64,000 bases of DNA from Tenrec ecaudatus (GCF_050624435.1 NC_134536.1:131718758-131782757); one strand, 5' to 3'. Shown: positions 11,100 through 25,200, numbered from the stretch's first letter. Numbers and translations are program-made. The notes: generated by a model from the sequence alone, not told the origin.

Positions 11100-11880
11100 T
11101 CAACAGCTAAAAGACGGACTTTTCACGGGAGTTATTTCGAGAATACAGCCTCCTTGAGCCTCTTCCTCGCCCTTGCCCAGAGCACGTCAACCCCACACAA
11201 TGGGAATTCTTTTAATGGAGAATTTATTCCCGTGATAGTGTCCTTACAGCATTCACTCACTTTGATGAGAACATGGGATGATTTTCTTAGACTATTGGAG
11301 AATGGAAAGATTATTAGACGGTGAGGCCTACGTATCACTAAACGCTCTGTAGACGTCCATCTTGCCTGCTCAGAAAGGGAACTAGTCTCCCTTCTCAGGG
11401 AAGGTATAGATATTCCGTAAGATATTTGTAAGCATACGCCCTGCTTACAAATAAGAAAAGGTGTTGTTTTTACAGGTGGTCTTATCGGTTCTTGAGAAAC
11501 GTGTGTGAGATAAACTAGACCATTTTCGGAAGCACCTTTTGGGCAGTGTACTAATTAGAATAAATGGGAAACTGCTGTAACAGAGAGTTACAAGAAAGAA
11601 TGGCTTAAATAAGATGAACATGTATTTCCCTCTCATTCAGCTAACTCATTTATCCAAGGTCCTTCTCCCCGGGGACTCAGCCACCCTCTTGGGCCTTGTG
11701 CTCACCTGAGTGGTTGGGTGCTGGCATGCTAACACCTAACTTTCAAACTCACCGTTGTGCACAGAAACTTTTCTTTAAAGCCAGGGGTCCAAAGGTCACA
11801 TGCATCCCAGAAGACACCATGCCTATATGCTTTCATTTGGAGAACCCAGGTCATGGGGTCACCCCTAACTCGCTAAGAAC
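11100..11880. other. Unique intronic sequence
   Basis: No gene or clear repeat is recognised. Confidence 0.45.
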
Positions 11881-11884
11881 AGAG

Positions 11885-12095
11885 GCCCTCTGGGCGGTCC
11901 AAATGGGTGGCACTCTTATACTAACCAGACAGTTGATGGTTCACATCTTTCCAGGGGTGCCGTGCAAGAGAGGCCTGGCAATCCACTGCCATATGATTAT
12001 AACCATTGAAACAACAGGGAGCAAGTTCTCCGCGGCAATGCGCAGAGTAGCCATGACTCCGAATTGACTCAATGGAACCGTGTTGGTTTTCTGTT
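11885..12095 (+). mobile_element. AfroSINE, divergent subfamily
   Basis: GCCCTCTGGGCGGTCCAAAT, then GAGAGGCCTGGCAATCCACT, AACCATTGAAAACA-like text and a TTGACTCAATGGAACCG end. This is the subfamily with the 'gcctggcaatc' body. Confidence 0.65.
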
Positions 12096-13588
12096 CTGTT
12101 TTCTTTGCTTTTATTGACTTATGCGTGTACATCGTCCCCTTTTGTTTGTGGAATATACTACTTACAAAGAAAAGCAGATTTTATATAGTCCCGCAGCCCA
12201 GCGCATCAAATCAAATCAGTAAGCGTGTCACATTAGCAACCCCCCGCCCCCACCTCCGGTAGTTAGTTCTTTTCCCACCCACCCTTCCTACAGAGTTTCC
12301 TGTCACTTCTCTCTCCTGCACACCGGCCCTCCAAACCGGGGCCTCCTCATAGTCCTAAAAGTCTCATCCTTTGGTGTGAAAATTATTTCTATTTTTCTTT
12401 AATAATAATGGTGTCATAAAATATTTATCTTTATGAGATTGAGTAGCTATGCTAAGCCTAATGCTGTCTAATTCTGTCCGTGTCTTAGGTGTTCATAAAA
12501 AGACGTGTGCCATTCCCTTGTATGAATGTACCACAGTTTGTTTATCCCTCCCTCCATAATCAGAGGTTAGGGTTAGTTCCTCTTTTTGCTATTACAGACA
12601 TTATTGCAATACACAGGGGTATGAAGATGTCTTTTCCTGCTTTGGACTTTCTCTCTCTAGGCTACGTACCGAGTAGAAAGATTGCGGGATCGTGAGGTAT
12701 TTGTATTTGCATTCGCGTAAGGAAGCGCCATACTGTTTTCTGTCGTGGTCGTACAATTCTAAAATCCCACCAGCAACGCATGAGCATTTCAATCTCTCCA
12801 CATCCTCTTTAGCTTTTATTGCTTTCTGTTTTTTTTTCTTTTTTAAAACTTGGCCAAGGGTGTCAACTGTGAGGTGGTATTCCATTGTTGTCTTATTTGT
12901 ATTTCTCTTCATGCTAATGAATGTCTACATTTCTTTATATGATTGTTGGCCACCTGGAGGTCATCCTTAATAAGTTGTCTATACATATCTTGTGCTCATT
13001 TTTATTGTGTTATTTGTATTTTTCATGTTATGGTGTTGGAGTTTTCTATACTTTATTAAAATTAGCCTTTTGTCTTATATATCATTGCTAAATATTTTTT
13101 TGCCAATCCTAGGTTCTATTTTAACCCTTTTGAGGAAGTCTTCTGATGTGGATAAATGTTATATTTTTAGAGGATCCCAGTCCATTTTTGTCTTCTAAAG
13201 TGTAGGGGTTTTTTTTAACATTATGTTCAATACTGCATTTATGGCTTGCATAAGGGCCCTTAAGCTTATCCCTACTTTTCATCAATGGTCTTTCTGGTTC
13301 TAGGGTTTATATGTAGATCTTTAATCCATCTTGAATTTACTTTTGTCCCTAGTGTGAAGTATGGCTCATGTGTCATTCTTTTGCAGGTGGAGATCCAGTT
13401 TTTTTTTCCAGCATCATTTATTGAAAAATCTATCTCTTCCACACTTAATATATTTTAGTCCTTTATTATAGAACAGTTGTCTACAGGCACTTAATTGTGT
13501 TTCTGGATTCTCAATTCTAATCATTTGTCTTCATGCCTATCATTGTACCAAATACCAAGATGCTCTGATTATTACTGTGGCTGTATTC

Positions 13589-13791
13589 AAAACTCAAAAT
13601 CAAGCTCAATGCCATCAAGTCAGTGCTGACATAGCAACTCTATTGGATAGGGTATAACCACCCCTTTGAGTTTCCAAGACTGTAAGTATTTACGGGAGTA
13701 GAAAGGCCCATCTTTCAGCAGCTGGTAGTTTTGAACTGCTGACCTTGTGGTTTGCAGCAGGACTGTAAGCACTATGAAACCAAGGCTCCTC
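13589..13791 (-). mobile_element. AfroSINE nested in L1
   Basis: AAGCTCAATGCCATCAAGTC through GAACTGCTGACCTTGTGGTT to CCAAGGCTCCT. It interrupts the ORF2 region of the host L1. Confidence 0.85.
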
Positions 13792-14319
13792 TGGTAACCA
13801 GAGCTCTGGGAGTGAGAGGCCTCCTACTTGGTTTTTGGTTTTAATGGTGTTTTGTTTATCCTGAGTTTCTTTCCTTTCTACATAAAATTGATGATGAGTT
13901 TTTCCACTTCTTTGTAGTATTGTTCTGGGATTTAGATCAGAATTGCATTGTATTTTTAAAGTGTTTTGGTAATTTTGGAGTTAAAGTGTTTTCACTATAT
14001 TTAGTCTCCTTATCCAGGAACATGGGAGATTCTTCAATTTGTGTCTCTTTTAATTTCTTGTTGAAGTGTCTTATAGCTTTATTGTATACATCTTTTTGTT
14101 TCTCTAGGAAGTTGTTTTCCTAGATATTTTATCTTTTGGGTAGTTACTGTAGATGGTATTATTCTTTTAATTTCTTTTTCAGTGTCATATTCTTTAATAA
14201 AGAGGAATCCAAATACTTTCTGAATGTTGATCTTAGAGATGCTACATTGCCAATTTAAAAAATTAGTTCCAATAATTTTTAATGGAATCTTTGGGGTTTT
14301 CTATATGTAGGGTTATCTA

Positions 14320-14455
14320 AGATCTCACTGCCATCGAGTCAATGCTGACTCAAAGCGCAAGTACTAGAGAGGGTAGAAGTGTCCTTTTGGGCTTCTGAGA
14401 CTGAAGCTCTAGAAGAGTAGAAAGCCCAAACTTTCTCCTGATGTGGCATTATATC
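14320..14455 (-). mobile_element. AfroSINE nested in L1, head missing
   Basis: TCTCACTGCCATCGAGTCAA to AAACTTTCTCCTGATGTGG. The tRNA-like head is absent. Confidence 0.75.
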
Positions 14456-15904
14456 ATCTGGAAATAAAAAGTTTTGTTTCTACTGTGTAAATGTGTATGC
14501 CTAAATGTCATTTTTATGTGTTACAGCTCTGGTGAGACTCCCAAGACTATATGAAATAGAAGTTGTGATAAAGGGTAGTCCTTTCTGGTTCCTATTGGAA
14601 GGAATGTTTCTAATTTCTCTCAATTAAGTGAAATGTTAGCCATTGGTTTCCCATATATGGTCTTGATTATGTGTGGAATTTCCATTTTATTCCTATTTTA
14701 TTGAGTTTTTTTAAAATCAAATTGGATGTTGAATTTTATCAAATGCACTATCTGCATTGATTGCTATAATCATATGATTCTTATCCTTTATTTTGTTTAT
14801 GTGGTGATCACACAGATTGTCTTTGTATGATAAGCCATCCTTGCATACCTAGGATGAATCCCACTTGATGTGGTATTATTTTTGTTGTCTTTGTTTTTGC
14901 TTTGTTGAATTCTGCTGACTAGAATTTTGTCGAAAATCTTGGCACCTATATTCATTAGCGATGTTAGTCTATAATTTCAATTTTGATAAGATCTTTTTCT
15001 GGCTTAGGTATCAGATCAAATGGATTTGATAGTATATAGTGTATTTCTATATTGTCAAATGGTTCATCTAAGATTGGTGTTAACTCTTTTCTAAATGCTT
15101 GGTTGAATTCCCTGGTAAAACTATCTGGTCTTGGACTTTTTGTGTTGGAAGATTTTTATGACCAGATTTATTTTTCCTTGTGTTATATGCTTAATAAGAA
15201 TTTTTAGATAAATCTGCATTAACTTGGGTAGGTAATGCATTTCTGGAAATTTACCCATTTCTTTTAGAGTTCCAGATTTGTTGGGATACAACTTTTCATA
15301 ATACTGTGATTTTTTTTAATGTCAGTTGGTGCTGTTGTGGTAGCAACATTTCATTTCTTATTTGTAATATTTGCTAAAATCTTTTCCTTTGCTAGATTTT
15401 CCTGGGGTTTATCAATTGTTAAAATCTTTTTGAAGAACCAACTTCATGTCTTGTTGATTTTTTCTATAGTTTTTTGTAATTTTCTGATTTATTCTTTCTC
15501 TTCGAATCATTATATATATTTTTTTTCTTCCAGTCTGAGGTTTTGCTTTACTATATAGTCTTTATCCTATTTGCTGTAGTTGATGTGCTAAGGTTTTATT
15601 TTAATTATTTCTTCCTGTTCATGTGTGCAGTGATTGCTATACACTGTCTCTGAGTACTGCTTTTCCCATGCCCCAGATATTGTGATATGTTGCATTTTCA
15701 TTCCCATTTATTTCAAATAATTTTTTTGGCTTGTGTGTTCTTTATTTCTTCAGTTTCCCAGTGGTTTTAAAGTATTGTTCAATTTCCATGTATTAGACTT
15801 TTGGGGGCTGATCGTCCTATGGTTGACTTTTAATTTTACAACATTGTAATGTGAAAATATGGTGTGTCATATCACAATCTTTTTTAATTTACTGATGCTT
15901 GCTT

Positions 15905-16118
15905 GAGGAACCCTGTTTGCATAGTATTTATGCTTTGGCTGCTAACCTCAAGGTCAGCAGTTCAAAACCACCAGCTAGTCTGTGGAAGAAAAAAAATTAA
16001 AAAGCAAGCTTTCTACACCCAAAAAGAGTTACAGTATTAGAAACTCACAGGAAGTTCCACCCTGTCCTACAGGGTCCCTATGAGTTGGCAACGACTCAAT
16101 AAGAGAGTTTGGTTTGGT
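15905..16118 (+). mobile_element. AfroSINE nested in L1
   Basis: GAACCCTGTTTGCATAGTAT, then CAAGGTCAGCAGTTCAAAAC and CCTGTCCTACAGGGTCCCTA. An extra A-rich stretch lies inside (15989-16003). Confidence 0.85.
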
Positions 16119-17420
16119 GTTGATATTTGCTGCCTGGCTTAAAACATGATCTATGGTGAATTAGGTGCCATGTGCACTGGAAAAAAATTTTAAATGTGCT
16201 TGGGTTGAGTGAAGTATTCTGTATCTGTCTAGGAGATCAAGTTGATTTGTTGTGTTGTTCAGCTCTTCTGTATATTTGCTGATTTTCATTCTAGTTGATC
16301 AATCTTTGCTTGAAAGTGATGTCTTGAAATCCCCTAGTGTTATTGTATTATGGACTATTTGCCTCTTCATTTGTATAAGAATTTGATTATGTATTTTGAA
16401 GGTCTTTCATTTGTTGTATACATATTAATTATGGTTCTAATATCTTGTTCATTTGATGTTTTCATGATTATAAAATAACCTTCTTTGCTTTTCATTGTCT
16501 TTTACTTTTATGTCTATTTTGTCAGAGATTAATATTGCTACTTCTGCATTCTTTTGACTGCCTTTAGCTTGATGCATTTTTCCACCCTTTTATTTTCGGT
16601 CTATGTTTGTCTTTATATCTACAGTGTGTCTTTTATAAGCAGCATGTTAGAGGGTCCTGCTGTCTTATCCATTCTTTTAGTCTTTGTCTGATAACAGGTG
16701 AGGTCAACCAATTTGCATCCAGTGTTGCTATTGTTAAGCATCTGCTTAGTGCCATTATTGTTATATACACACCTAGTGATGACAGTGGTTTAAATATTTA
16801 TAATATTTTTTGCTGAATTTCCTTTATTTATATATTTTCTTGCTAGTACTTTCTTTCCTCTTTTGTCTTAATCTTACAGACTACCATGCTCATGTGATTT
16901 CCCTCTATTTTCTTTTGTTGAAGTTTTAACTTTTTCTATGAGTATCATTTGTTTTGTTTTTTTTGTGTGTGTGGTTTTCTTTCCAAATTCAAAAGAGGTA
17001 TTTTTTTTTTGTCTTTTGCGAATGGCTAGATATTTTCTCTGTTAGATTATTAATTAACTAATCTATTCCCTCCCCTTTGGGGGGAGGGGTGTCTTTATTT
17101 TGAAAATGTTTTCTATGGCTCCTTATTTTGGTTGGTGTAGTTCCCTTTCCCTTTGTGTATTACTTAAGTAGGAGGGTTTCCCATAATAAGGTCTTCTATG
17201 GAAATTCTAGGCTACTGTCTCTTGTTGTTGTTGATTCTCTGTCCAAAGAATTCCTTTTAATATGATGGATTGGTCTTGTAGTGCCTTCCTGAGTTCTTGT
17301 AGACTCCTCTGTCTTTTTTGTATTTCTATCAATTTTTTCCCCTGTAATCACTTAAAGATTTGAGCATCTCCCTAATTCTGCTCATAGGAGATTCAAAGCT
17401 TTGTCTTCCTCCAAGACTTC

Positions 17421-19634
17421 CTCAGGTCCCGTATCTGTATGTATTCCAGCTGATGGAGTTCTTTTCTCTTGTTACCAGATTTGTGCAGAAGTTTACTAGA
17501 TAGAGCATTGTAGTTATTGCTGTTAGTTAATAGCGTGTCTCTGGGCAATCCCCACACCTCATTATAGAACTCAGATAATGTAAGGTGGCCAGCCAGTTTG
17601 GCATTGACCTACCCCCCAGCAGGAACCAAAGACATTGAATAATTAAATATTACCCTCTTTGATATCCCAGTTTAGAAGGTGCCTCCCAAGTCCCCAAAGA
17701 GTGACAACAATCAACACACCCAACCCAATGGGGAAGAGAAGAGATGATTGAGACACCGGCTGCATACCTGCTAGAGCTGTTTTCACATTCTATTTGTGCA
17801 TACATGGGCCTACAGGCAAGCAGGTGATAGCACCTTCCATCCTGGGCCCGTGAAGAAATGCTCAATGTTTACCATGCTGATTCTCCTCCCTAGCACATGC
17901 CCACGTAGCTCTGTACCCTGCAGGACTGGCCCATCCTCTCAGTGCTCATGAATTCCAGTGAGCTGTTGGGAGCCAGTTTACAGCTGACGGAAATCTCCTC
18001 TCTCTGGCCGGAATGCAGTGAGTGGATTGGGACCCTCTCAGCACCAGAGCACAGAATCCTGTGAATCTTCCCACTCAAGCTCCGCCTCACCTTCCCTCTA
18101 ATTATGTTGGGGGAACGTGTTTGTGTCTTCTGTGATGCTCAGTAGGGCCAGGTGAGAAGAAAGGGAATTATCATTAGCTTAATGAATGCCGAAGTCAGAG
18201 AAATGGGGATGGAGGCGGCTGTGCAGGCTTCCTACCAGATAGCATAGGATCCTCCGCTTTTGGAAGGGTTCGTTATATCAATTCCAACCCCCGAGATGCC
18301 AAGATGCAATTAACACAAGTTACTGATCTTCAGAGTATGTCCAGAACTCGGATTGCTTCCACTTGTCCACTTTCCCCCAAAGTTCTTTGGTAGAGGATTT
18401 CACAGAGGCTCCGAGTATGTGGCCATATTGGACACCTCCCTTCTTTCGTGTTGTTGCTGTTGTTTGTTTTTAACTTTATACAGGGTTGGAACCTATATGT
18501 GGAGACGTCAAAGAGTTTGTGGGGGAATTGAGTCAAAAGATTACAGAATGTTTCTCAGAAACTTTTGGAAGAGTCTCTGGTGGGTGTCATGTGTCCCACC
18601 AGACCTTGCAGGAGGAGCAGGATCTGTTAGCAAAGGAAGAAAGTCAATGAGTGTCTCTGCTCACTGCTCAGTCTTATAGCCAAGGGAGTGGGAAAAGCCC
18701 AGGGTTACTCTTTGTTGCTCTAGGACACCCCCTGCTTATGTAGTGAAGACTTACAACACAATGTGTAAAGTACAGTGGACAACTCTGGGCTTCGTGTGCA
18801 ACAAGACGTTTCTTACTGTTTCATCAGCCGTCTTTTTATGGGAATGTCCACTTCCCAGCTCCCCCGAACCCCTCATACACAAGAGCCATCACTGCTCGCT
18901 TGTAAGAAGAATACTAGTTGGCGAAGAAATCCACATATTGGCAAAATGCCCATTCTCTGATCCATTCTTACATCATTTATACATCTGTGCTTACAAAGCT
19001 GTTGCCTGCGGTTGCATCTGCTCCTCAGAGTTCCCCTCAGGTAGGAGCTGGGCACATGGTCCAGAAGAAAATGCCGGCTCAGTGAAGTGATGGGTCAGTA
19101 AGACTGAGTGAGGTCATGCTGTAGTTAGTAGCAAACAACTCCTGATCGTGATATGTTAACATAGCAAAGGTTTACTTCTCACCTACACAACATCCACTGT
19201 GGACTCATGTGGCCCTCGGGAGAACTGCATTCCGTTTGCTGACTCAGCGATCCAGGCTAATGGGGGTTCCACACTCCTATATATTCACCCCTGGACATAG
19301 TCAGGCTCCTTGGTCCTCATGACCAGGCAAGAGAGACTAGCTAACTATGTATGAGATTTTTCACTGTGTTACATTTCTAACCTAACTACATCTCCCATAA
19401 TTGACTGTACAGTACTCTCTGCCTGATAGCAATGGCATTTCAAATTCTTATGCACTCCAGATTCTCTGGAGCTCAGGAAACTGATGAACTCTTGAATAAT
19501 CTTTAAACCTTAAAGCAAAAATATCAATTGAACTCTTCTTAAATCTCAACTGTATTTGCATGATAAAGAATTCTGCCTGAGCATTGTGTTCTTAATAGAT
19601 CTATCTATATGGGATTAAATTAACAAAACAAAAC
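17421..19634. other. Unique intronic sequence
   Basis: No gene or clear repeat is recognised. The L1 boundary on the left is approximate. Confidence 0.4.
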
Positions 19635-19705
19635 AGCCCCCCACAAACCCACTGCCATGGAGTCCATTTGAACTCATAATGACCCTGATATGATTTGATT
19701 TTTTA
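19635..19705 (-). mobile_element. AfroSINE tail fragment
   Basis: ACAAACCCACTGCCATGGAG and following text match the reversed SINE end only. Confidence 0.55.
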
Positions 19706-19740
19706 AATCATCTGTTCAGAGCATACTGATGTGGCTTGCG

Positions 19741-20515
19741 TTAGGCAGGGTGCTATAGAGAAACACTTGTGATATTATGCATATATGAGAGGATAGGTTT
19801 ATACAGTGAGGTAGGTTTATACAGCTAATTAATCCACACAGCAGAACAGAGGGCTCAGTTCAACTCACTTTCCTGGAACAGTTAATATACTGGAAGTCCT
19901 TCAATGCAGGTAGGTTGCCAAGTCCAAGGTCGAGGAAGCAGACAGCAGAGTCTTCCCTCAGGCAAGGCAGGCAGAGTCTGCCCGCAGGCAGCAGACTGCA
20001 GGGTGGGTCAGCAACAGTTTGGGAGCTTATTGAGGTAGGCCCTGATGGGATCTCAAACTCACGCATGGCACTGACAGGATCTATGAGCCTCAAACTCCAG
20101 CAATCTATGCACCAGCATCGTGGAGAAGCAGGTCTCGAAGGAGCCTCGAGCTCTAGTTACAGGATCCATGGGTTGGCTCGGATCACAGATAGTGCAGCAC
20201 ACAGGGTGAGAGAGAGAACTAGCTAAAGCAAGAGCACGCTGGTCCGTTCACCAGGAAGCAAGAGAGGGGGCCGGCCTTGCAGAGCCTTTTATCTCGTTGC
20301 CCTCCAAATCGGGCTGTGGCCTGATTAATCTCCACCCACATGTGTCTATTGACCTAGTTGACACAAGAAACCGATCACATGGCCTCATTAACATAACAAA
20401 GATAATTGCATTTCCCAATTGAGATTACATCCAGGAATCTGAAGGTTAGGCTTTGCGGCTTATATTTTGGGGAATGCAATTCAATTAATTACGTGGTGGA
20501 AAAGTGTTGCCTCCT
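19741..20515 (+). mobile_element. LTR-like element, second type
   Basis: It opens TTAGGCAGGGTGCTATAGAG and ends with CTCATTAACATAACAAAGAT, TTGAGATTACATCCAGGAAT and TTTTGGGGAATGCAATTC. The ending phrases recur near 36840-36900 and 37220-37325. The mosaic resembles MaLR LTRs. No coding part is seen and the edges are approximate. Confidence 0.5.
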
Positions 20516-21625
20516 ATGTCACTACAAGGAATAAGGAGCTAGATAGCAGTGGATGCTCATTAGCCCTGTGGACCACACCTGTGATCCCACGGCAACTCAT
20601 GGCAGCTTAAGGTTTTTAAAGAATTTTCTCATTTATGATGTCGATCTAGGCAGACAGTTGAGCATGCCCCACCTACCTTTTGCCAGGAATAGCAACCAAT
20701 GTTTGCTCATGTGACTGATAAGGTAATTGTTTTGATGAGAAAAAAGGCTAATCCCACACCTCGTACCTCCCTGTGGGATGCTGGGCTTGTTTCCAGAATA
20801 GGCAGCTACCTATATTTCAGGCTGAACATCTCCATAATTAGGATCCCTCCTTTAGAGGTAAGGTGTGGGAAAGCCCTTTTGAAATGCGCACATCTCTTGG
20901 CTTGGGGACAGCAATGTACAGTCATCTTTCTCCATTCATACCTCCATATGGTGATGCTATTCTTAGTAAGCAGAGCCTGGTACATTTGGTGGGGCAAGAG
21001 AAGAATCGGAGGAATGGATCACGGAGAGGATCAACAGTGGAAGGATTTGGGGTGGTTAACCCATCATGGAGTAATTCACTGACAAAACGGTATGGTGGAG
21101 AGGTTACTGATCAGAGTTAAGCATGTATGGAGGGGCTGCGGAAGATAGTGGGTTCTGAGATCACTACTTTTCCTGGAGGCCAAAATTACTATAATCAGGT
21201 CTGAGTGTAGCTGTCTAGATGGCTTGTGTTTCTGTCCTCCAGTTAAGGAACATGGCGACTCTGTCCCGTTCCTCTCTTTTCGATCTTCCATGAGCCTTAA
21301 GTCTGGTTTCCAGAGAGCTGTTTAATAACTGCATACCTGCAAAGCGCCCCCCATTTCGTCTCCATTCATAAAATGGGCAGAAGCAGTCGTTCCTTGGAGA
21401 TTCGAATAATCCAGCACACACCAGCTCGAACGAGGCTGCTTTTACTTGCCATTGAGCAGGCAAACCTACACACAACAGAAGAAAGCCTTGCCTGATCGGT
21501 GCCATCTCATGATTTCCACAGGCTCCAGGCCACTGTAAGCAGCAGAGTGTATTTTGAGTGGCTTGCAAAATAAAGGATCCATCTGGAGTCCCAAGGACCC
21601 ATTCTCTTATGTTAATTTCTGCTTC
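20516..21625. other. Unique intronic sequence
   Basis: No gene or clear repeat is seen. Confidence 0.4.
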
Positions 21626-21629
21626 CAAG

Positions 21630-21838
21630 AAACCCAAATCACTGCCATTGAGTGATAGTGACCCTACTAATCTTAGTGACCCTATACGACAGTGTTGAAC
21701 TGCCTGGTGGGTTTATGAGATTATAACTCTGTACAGGAATAGAAAGCTTTGACTTTCTACCTGGGACGGGCAGTGGTTTTGAACTTATGACCTTGTAGTT
21801 ATCAGCCCATTGCATAACCACTACCCCACTCAGTTCCA
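21630..21838 (-). mobile_element. AfroSINE
   Basis: CAAATCACTGCCATTGAGTG through AGGAATAGAAAGCTTTGACT to AACCACTACCCCACTCAG. Confidence 0.85.
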
Positions 21839-21919
21839 GTACTTGAACTGCACCTACTGGTTTTGTTTCCGGGGTTTGCAGGCAACCTCCCACGGAATCA
21901 GGATTCTGCCTTTGTTTTT

Positions 21920-22190
21920 AACTCTCTTTTGTGAAATTTCTTGTGAAGGTTTACAGAACAGATGATCCGTTTTCCATTCATATACATTTTTGTTGGATCT
22001 CACTGATTGCAATCATCTCAGTGTAATATCTCTGAGCTCTCTTCCACCCTCTTTCCTGTTTGTATTCCTCTTCCTCTCCTGACCCTTCTTAATTTGGTCC
22101 TCTGGTAAATGCTGCCTAAAAAAAAAAAGCTCACATAGTTGATTCTCCTATGATGTGCCTACCTAGAGTGTTATGCACCTTTATAAGCCT
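21920..22190 (-). mobile_element. L1 3' end fragment
   Basis: GTGAAGGTTTACAGAACAGA, CCGTTTTCCATTCATATACA and the TCTTCCTCTCCTGACCC stretch. The fragment at 28620 has the same start. Confidence 0.55.
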
Positions 22191-22195
22191 ATCTA

Positions 22196-22410
22196 GATCC
22201 CTGGTGGCGTAACATAGTGGGTTTACCAATAGGACTAATACCCACAAGGTCAGTGATTCGAAGCCACCAGCAGCCCTGCAGGAGAAAGATGAGAATTCCT
22301 ACTCCCATAACGAATTACAGCCTCAGAATCCCACAGCGTCAGTTCTGCCCTGTCCCTCAGGTCCATTATAAGTCAGAGTCAACTCAGTGGCACTGAGTTT
22401 GGAGTATGGA
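22196..22410 (+). mobile_element. AfroSINE
   Basis: ATCCCTGGTGGCGTAACATA to CAGTGGCACTGAGTTTGG, full length. Confidence 0.9.
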
Positions 22411-24645
22411 TTGGTTGAACGTTGACTCATGGAAGTGAGCGCAATTCCAGACCTGAAGGGTGACTGAGGGTCATGGTCTCAGGGGTCTCAGGAGTCTGTC
22501 CCCAAACAGTAAGCCTGATCTTTTGCATGATTTGAGTTTGGTCCACATTCCCTCCCACTCTGCCCAGGACCTTCTACTGTGATCCTTAGGCAGTAGTCAG
22601 TGGGCGTTGCTGGGCACTATCTAGCCCTTCTGGTCTCAGGGTTGTACATACTGATGTTTGTGTGGTCTGTTAGTCAATCAGGCTAAATGTTTCTATGTGT
22701 CTTTGATTTTCATCACCCTAGAAATGGGTTTGATTCTAGTGTTAAAGATGGAGCAATCAAGTCTCAGAGGGGTAATAAGCCTGCTGTGGGGTGGAGACAG
22801 GCAGGGAACTCAGGCCTCCCTGGATTTTTTTCTGCACCAGAAGCCTAGAGATCAAAGCCGGGGCCATCAGAGTTGTAGCCCCTCTGCCCACCAGCACTGC
22901 CCGAGTCACCTCACTTCATGGGCGGCATGAATCATGCATTTTTTCACCCCGAATGCACAGGAGAATCTCCTCTGGGCTTTAAAAGCACTGACACCCCAGT
23001 GTTTACCCACCCTGCTGCTGACTCTCCTGGCAGGAGAAAACCTGTCCCCAAGAATTCCACTGTGCACCCAGGGTTGGGGAGCAGTTGGATGGAGAAGCCT
23101 CCTTGTGGGGGCAGAACCCATGGGTTCCCAGTACGCCCTGAACTGTCACCTCAGCATGTGGCAGAGTCTACCTGTCAGTGAGTGTTGGGTGTCATGCCCA
23201 GGACTGCCACCATGAGCGCCATCTCAGGATTCCCAGAAGCTCCGCCCAGGCCCAGCCCCATCCCCACTAGTAAGCTGCCTTTGGGGTTTTCCTGGCAGGA
23301 AATAAACAGCCCTCCCCAAGCCATCAGCTCACCAAACACATGGAAGTCACAAGGGGCTGGTTCTCTGATTCTCTCCTGGAGGGAAACCGCCCCATCTCAG
23401 AAAGGAGGCAGACAGACAGGATGCTCTCAGCCATCCCTTTACCCCGCTAATGATGTCGATCTGCAGAGATGCCCCCAGTTAGCGCTCTTTGAAAGTGAGG
23501 AGGAACTAACAAGTGGAGAAATTAGTCACCTCTGAACAGATGCCCTGAAGGATTTGAATCTGAGTGCTATCACCTGCTTGCATGGAGAAAGAGGGGCAGG
23601 TTGGGAAGGCAGAGAGATCTGCTTCCAGACACTCTTGGGAGGCACCCCTGGAAAATGTCCCCCCTCTTTTGCAAGCCTGTGATTAGAAGCTCACTCCTTT
23701 GGGACTCCCAGAAATCCCGACCAAACTGCAAGCATTTGGGAAAGGAGTGATACCCTATCTCTGTCTTGATCTCTTCAACTTGGTCATCTGGTTTTCCAGG
23801 TCTGTAGCTTTATGGAGTGAGGTCTCTAAAGAGTGGGAGGACGTAAGGTAGGACTGTGGCAAAGCCCTCTTCACCCTGTGCCCTTCTGCTTCTCCTCTCT
23901 CCTGCTTCATCAAGGGAGATCCTGTCAGTGGAGCTCAGAGCCGGCCTCAGGGACAGGAAGCTTGTGGTGACAATGATGGTGGGACAGCAAGCCCAAGGAG
24001 CTGTTTACCTGACCGCCATGCTTCCCAGAAAACCTGACCTGGACTTGCTGCCCCCGGATGTCTTTCTTTTTAACTTGCAACCTCTTATTGTGCATGAGGT
24101 CAGTGTTGACAGAGCAGACCATGGTTTGCATTTGACTGTTCGTACACACTGAGTCTCAAGGCATCCACTGCAATCCCATCAAGGGGCCATCACTGATCGC
24201 CTTCCTCCTGTGTTGCCTGTTTCCATTGCCCCCTCCTTTCCCAGCCTCTGAACTTTGTTCGGGAAAATGCTGTCCTTTTCATCTGGAATGGCTGATGGTT
24301 CTGGCACAGAGGTGAGTGCATGCAGTTCCTAATCGGATGGGGGACAAGCGGGATAGTCTTGGACCTCTTCGGATTTTCAGCACTTCCTTCCTCTGCATGG
24401 GGAGCGACCAATAGTTACGCCTCTGAGAACTAGGTTCCCATGAGATTGAAGCCCCCAGACCACACTCCTCCAAGCAGGATGCAGAACAGTGTCTTTGTGG
24501 GCTGTGGGGTTCCGATGGATCTTGGTGGTCCCCCGGGTCAAAGGTCCTAACTCCCCAAGGCCAGTGACTAATGGCCTCAAGGTGTTGGGCTAGGTCTCAG
24601 TTTTCATAACGTCCCCCGTGTAGGCTCTGCCACATTCGTGGACAT
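22411..24645. other. Unique intronic sequence with a weak MIR-like patch
   Basis: No gene is supported. A diverged reverse MIR pattern (GTCTCAGAGGGGTAATAAGC) lies at about 22715-22830. Confidence 0.4.
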
Positions 24646-24649
24646 ATCT

Positions 24650-25200
24650 TCAGCAAAGGTAAATATATATACACAAATGCTGTTTGTTGAATATGCATAT
24701 ATGCTCGTGTGCATGCTCTTGCTCTCCCTCTCACACCTATGCAGGCATCTCCCCCGAGATGGCCACTATTGAAGAATTTTGTAATTATCGCTCTCTGCCT
24801 CCACCGCCTTTCACTCTCGCCAGCTTCCCACACTTTTCCCCTGCCTCCGTCACCTTTTTTTTTTGCCAACCTCTCTCTGGTTGTATTTTGCCTTCCCGTT
24901 CACCCAAGTTACTACTTGTCTATCCTCTAACCAGTGATTTCCCTCCATCCCTCCCTCCCCGTGGCATACCCCAGAGTCATCGAAGCATGCTTCTTTTAGT
25001 GTGAACACCATTTCTCAGCTGTTTGTTGCTCGTGATCTCATACAATATTTGTAGACTGATTTCACTGAGCATAACCCCCCCCTCCGCCCACACACACACA
25101 GGTTCATCCATGTTGTGAGGTGTTTCCCCACTACCTGGTCACCCTTGAACATGGCACGCTATCCCATGGTTTGCAGGCACCAAAGCTCGTTGACCTCTGG
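24650..25200 (-). mobile_element. L1 3' UTR fragment
   Basis: GACTGATTTCACTGAGCATA, followed after a C-rich insert by GGTTCATCCATGTTGTGAGG, is the antisense L1 3' UTR pattern found across mammals. Confidence 0.65.

Larger units (their letters stand above)
12110..17420 (-). mobile_element. Long, decayed L1 retrotransposon with nested AfroSINEs
   Basis: The left end carries antisense L1 3' UTR text (TGTATGAATGTACCACAGTT, AAAATCCCACCAGCAACGCA). Rightward comes antisense ORF2 text, such as CAGCATCATTTATTGAAAAA near 13410 and GCTCTGATTATTACTGTGGC near 13562. The endonuclease end lies near 16.2-16.6 kb and probable ORF1/5' text near 17.1-17.4 kb. Stops and indels break every frame, so it is inactive. 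Three AfroSINEs inserted later. Total length is near that of a full L1, but the 5' end is not defined. Confidence 0.8.
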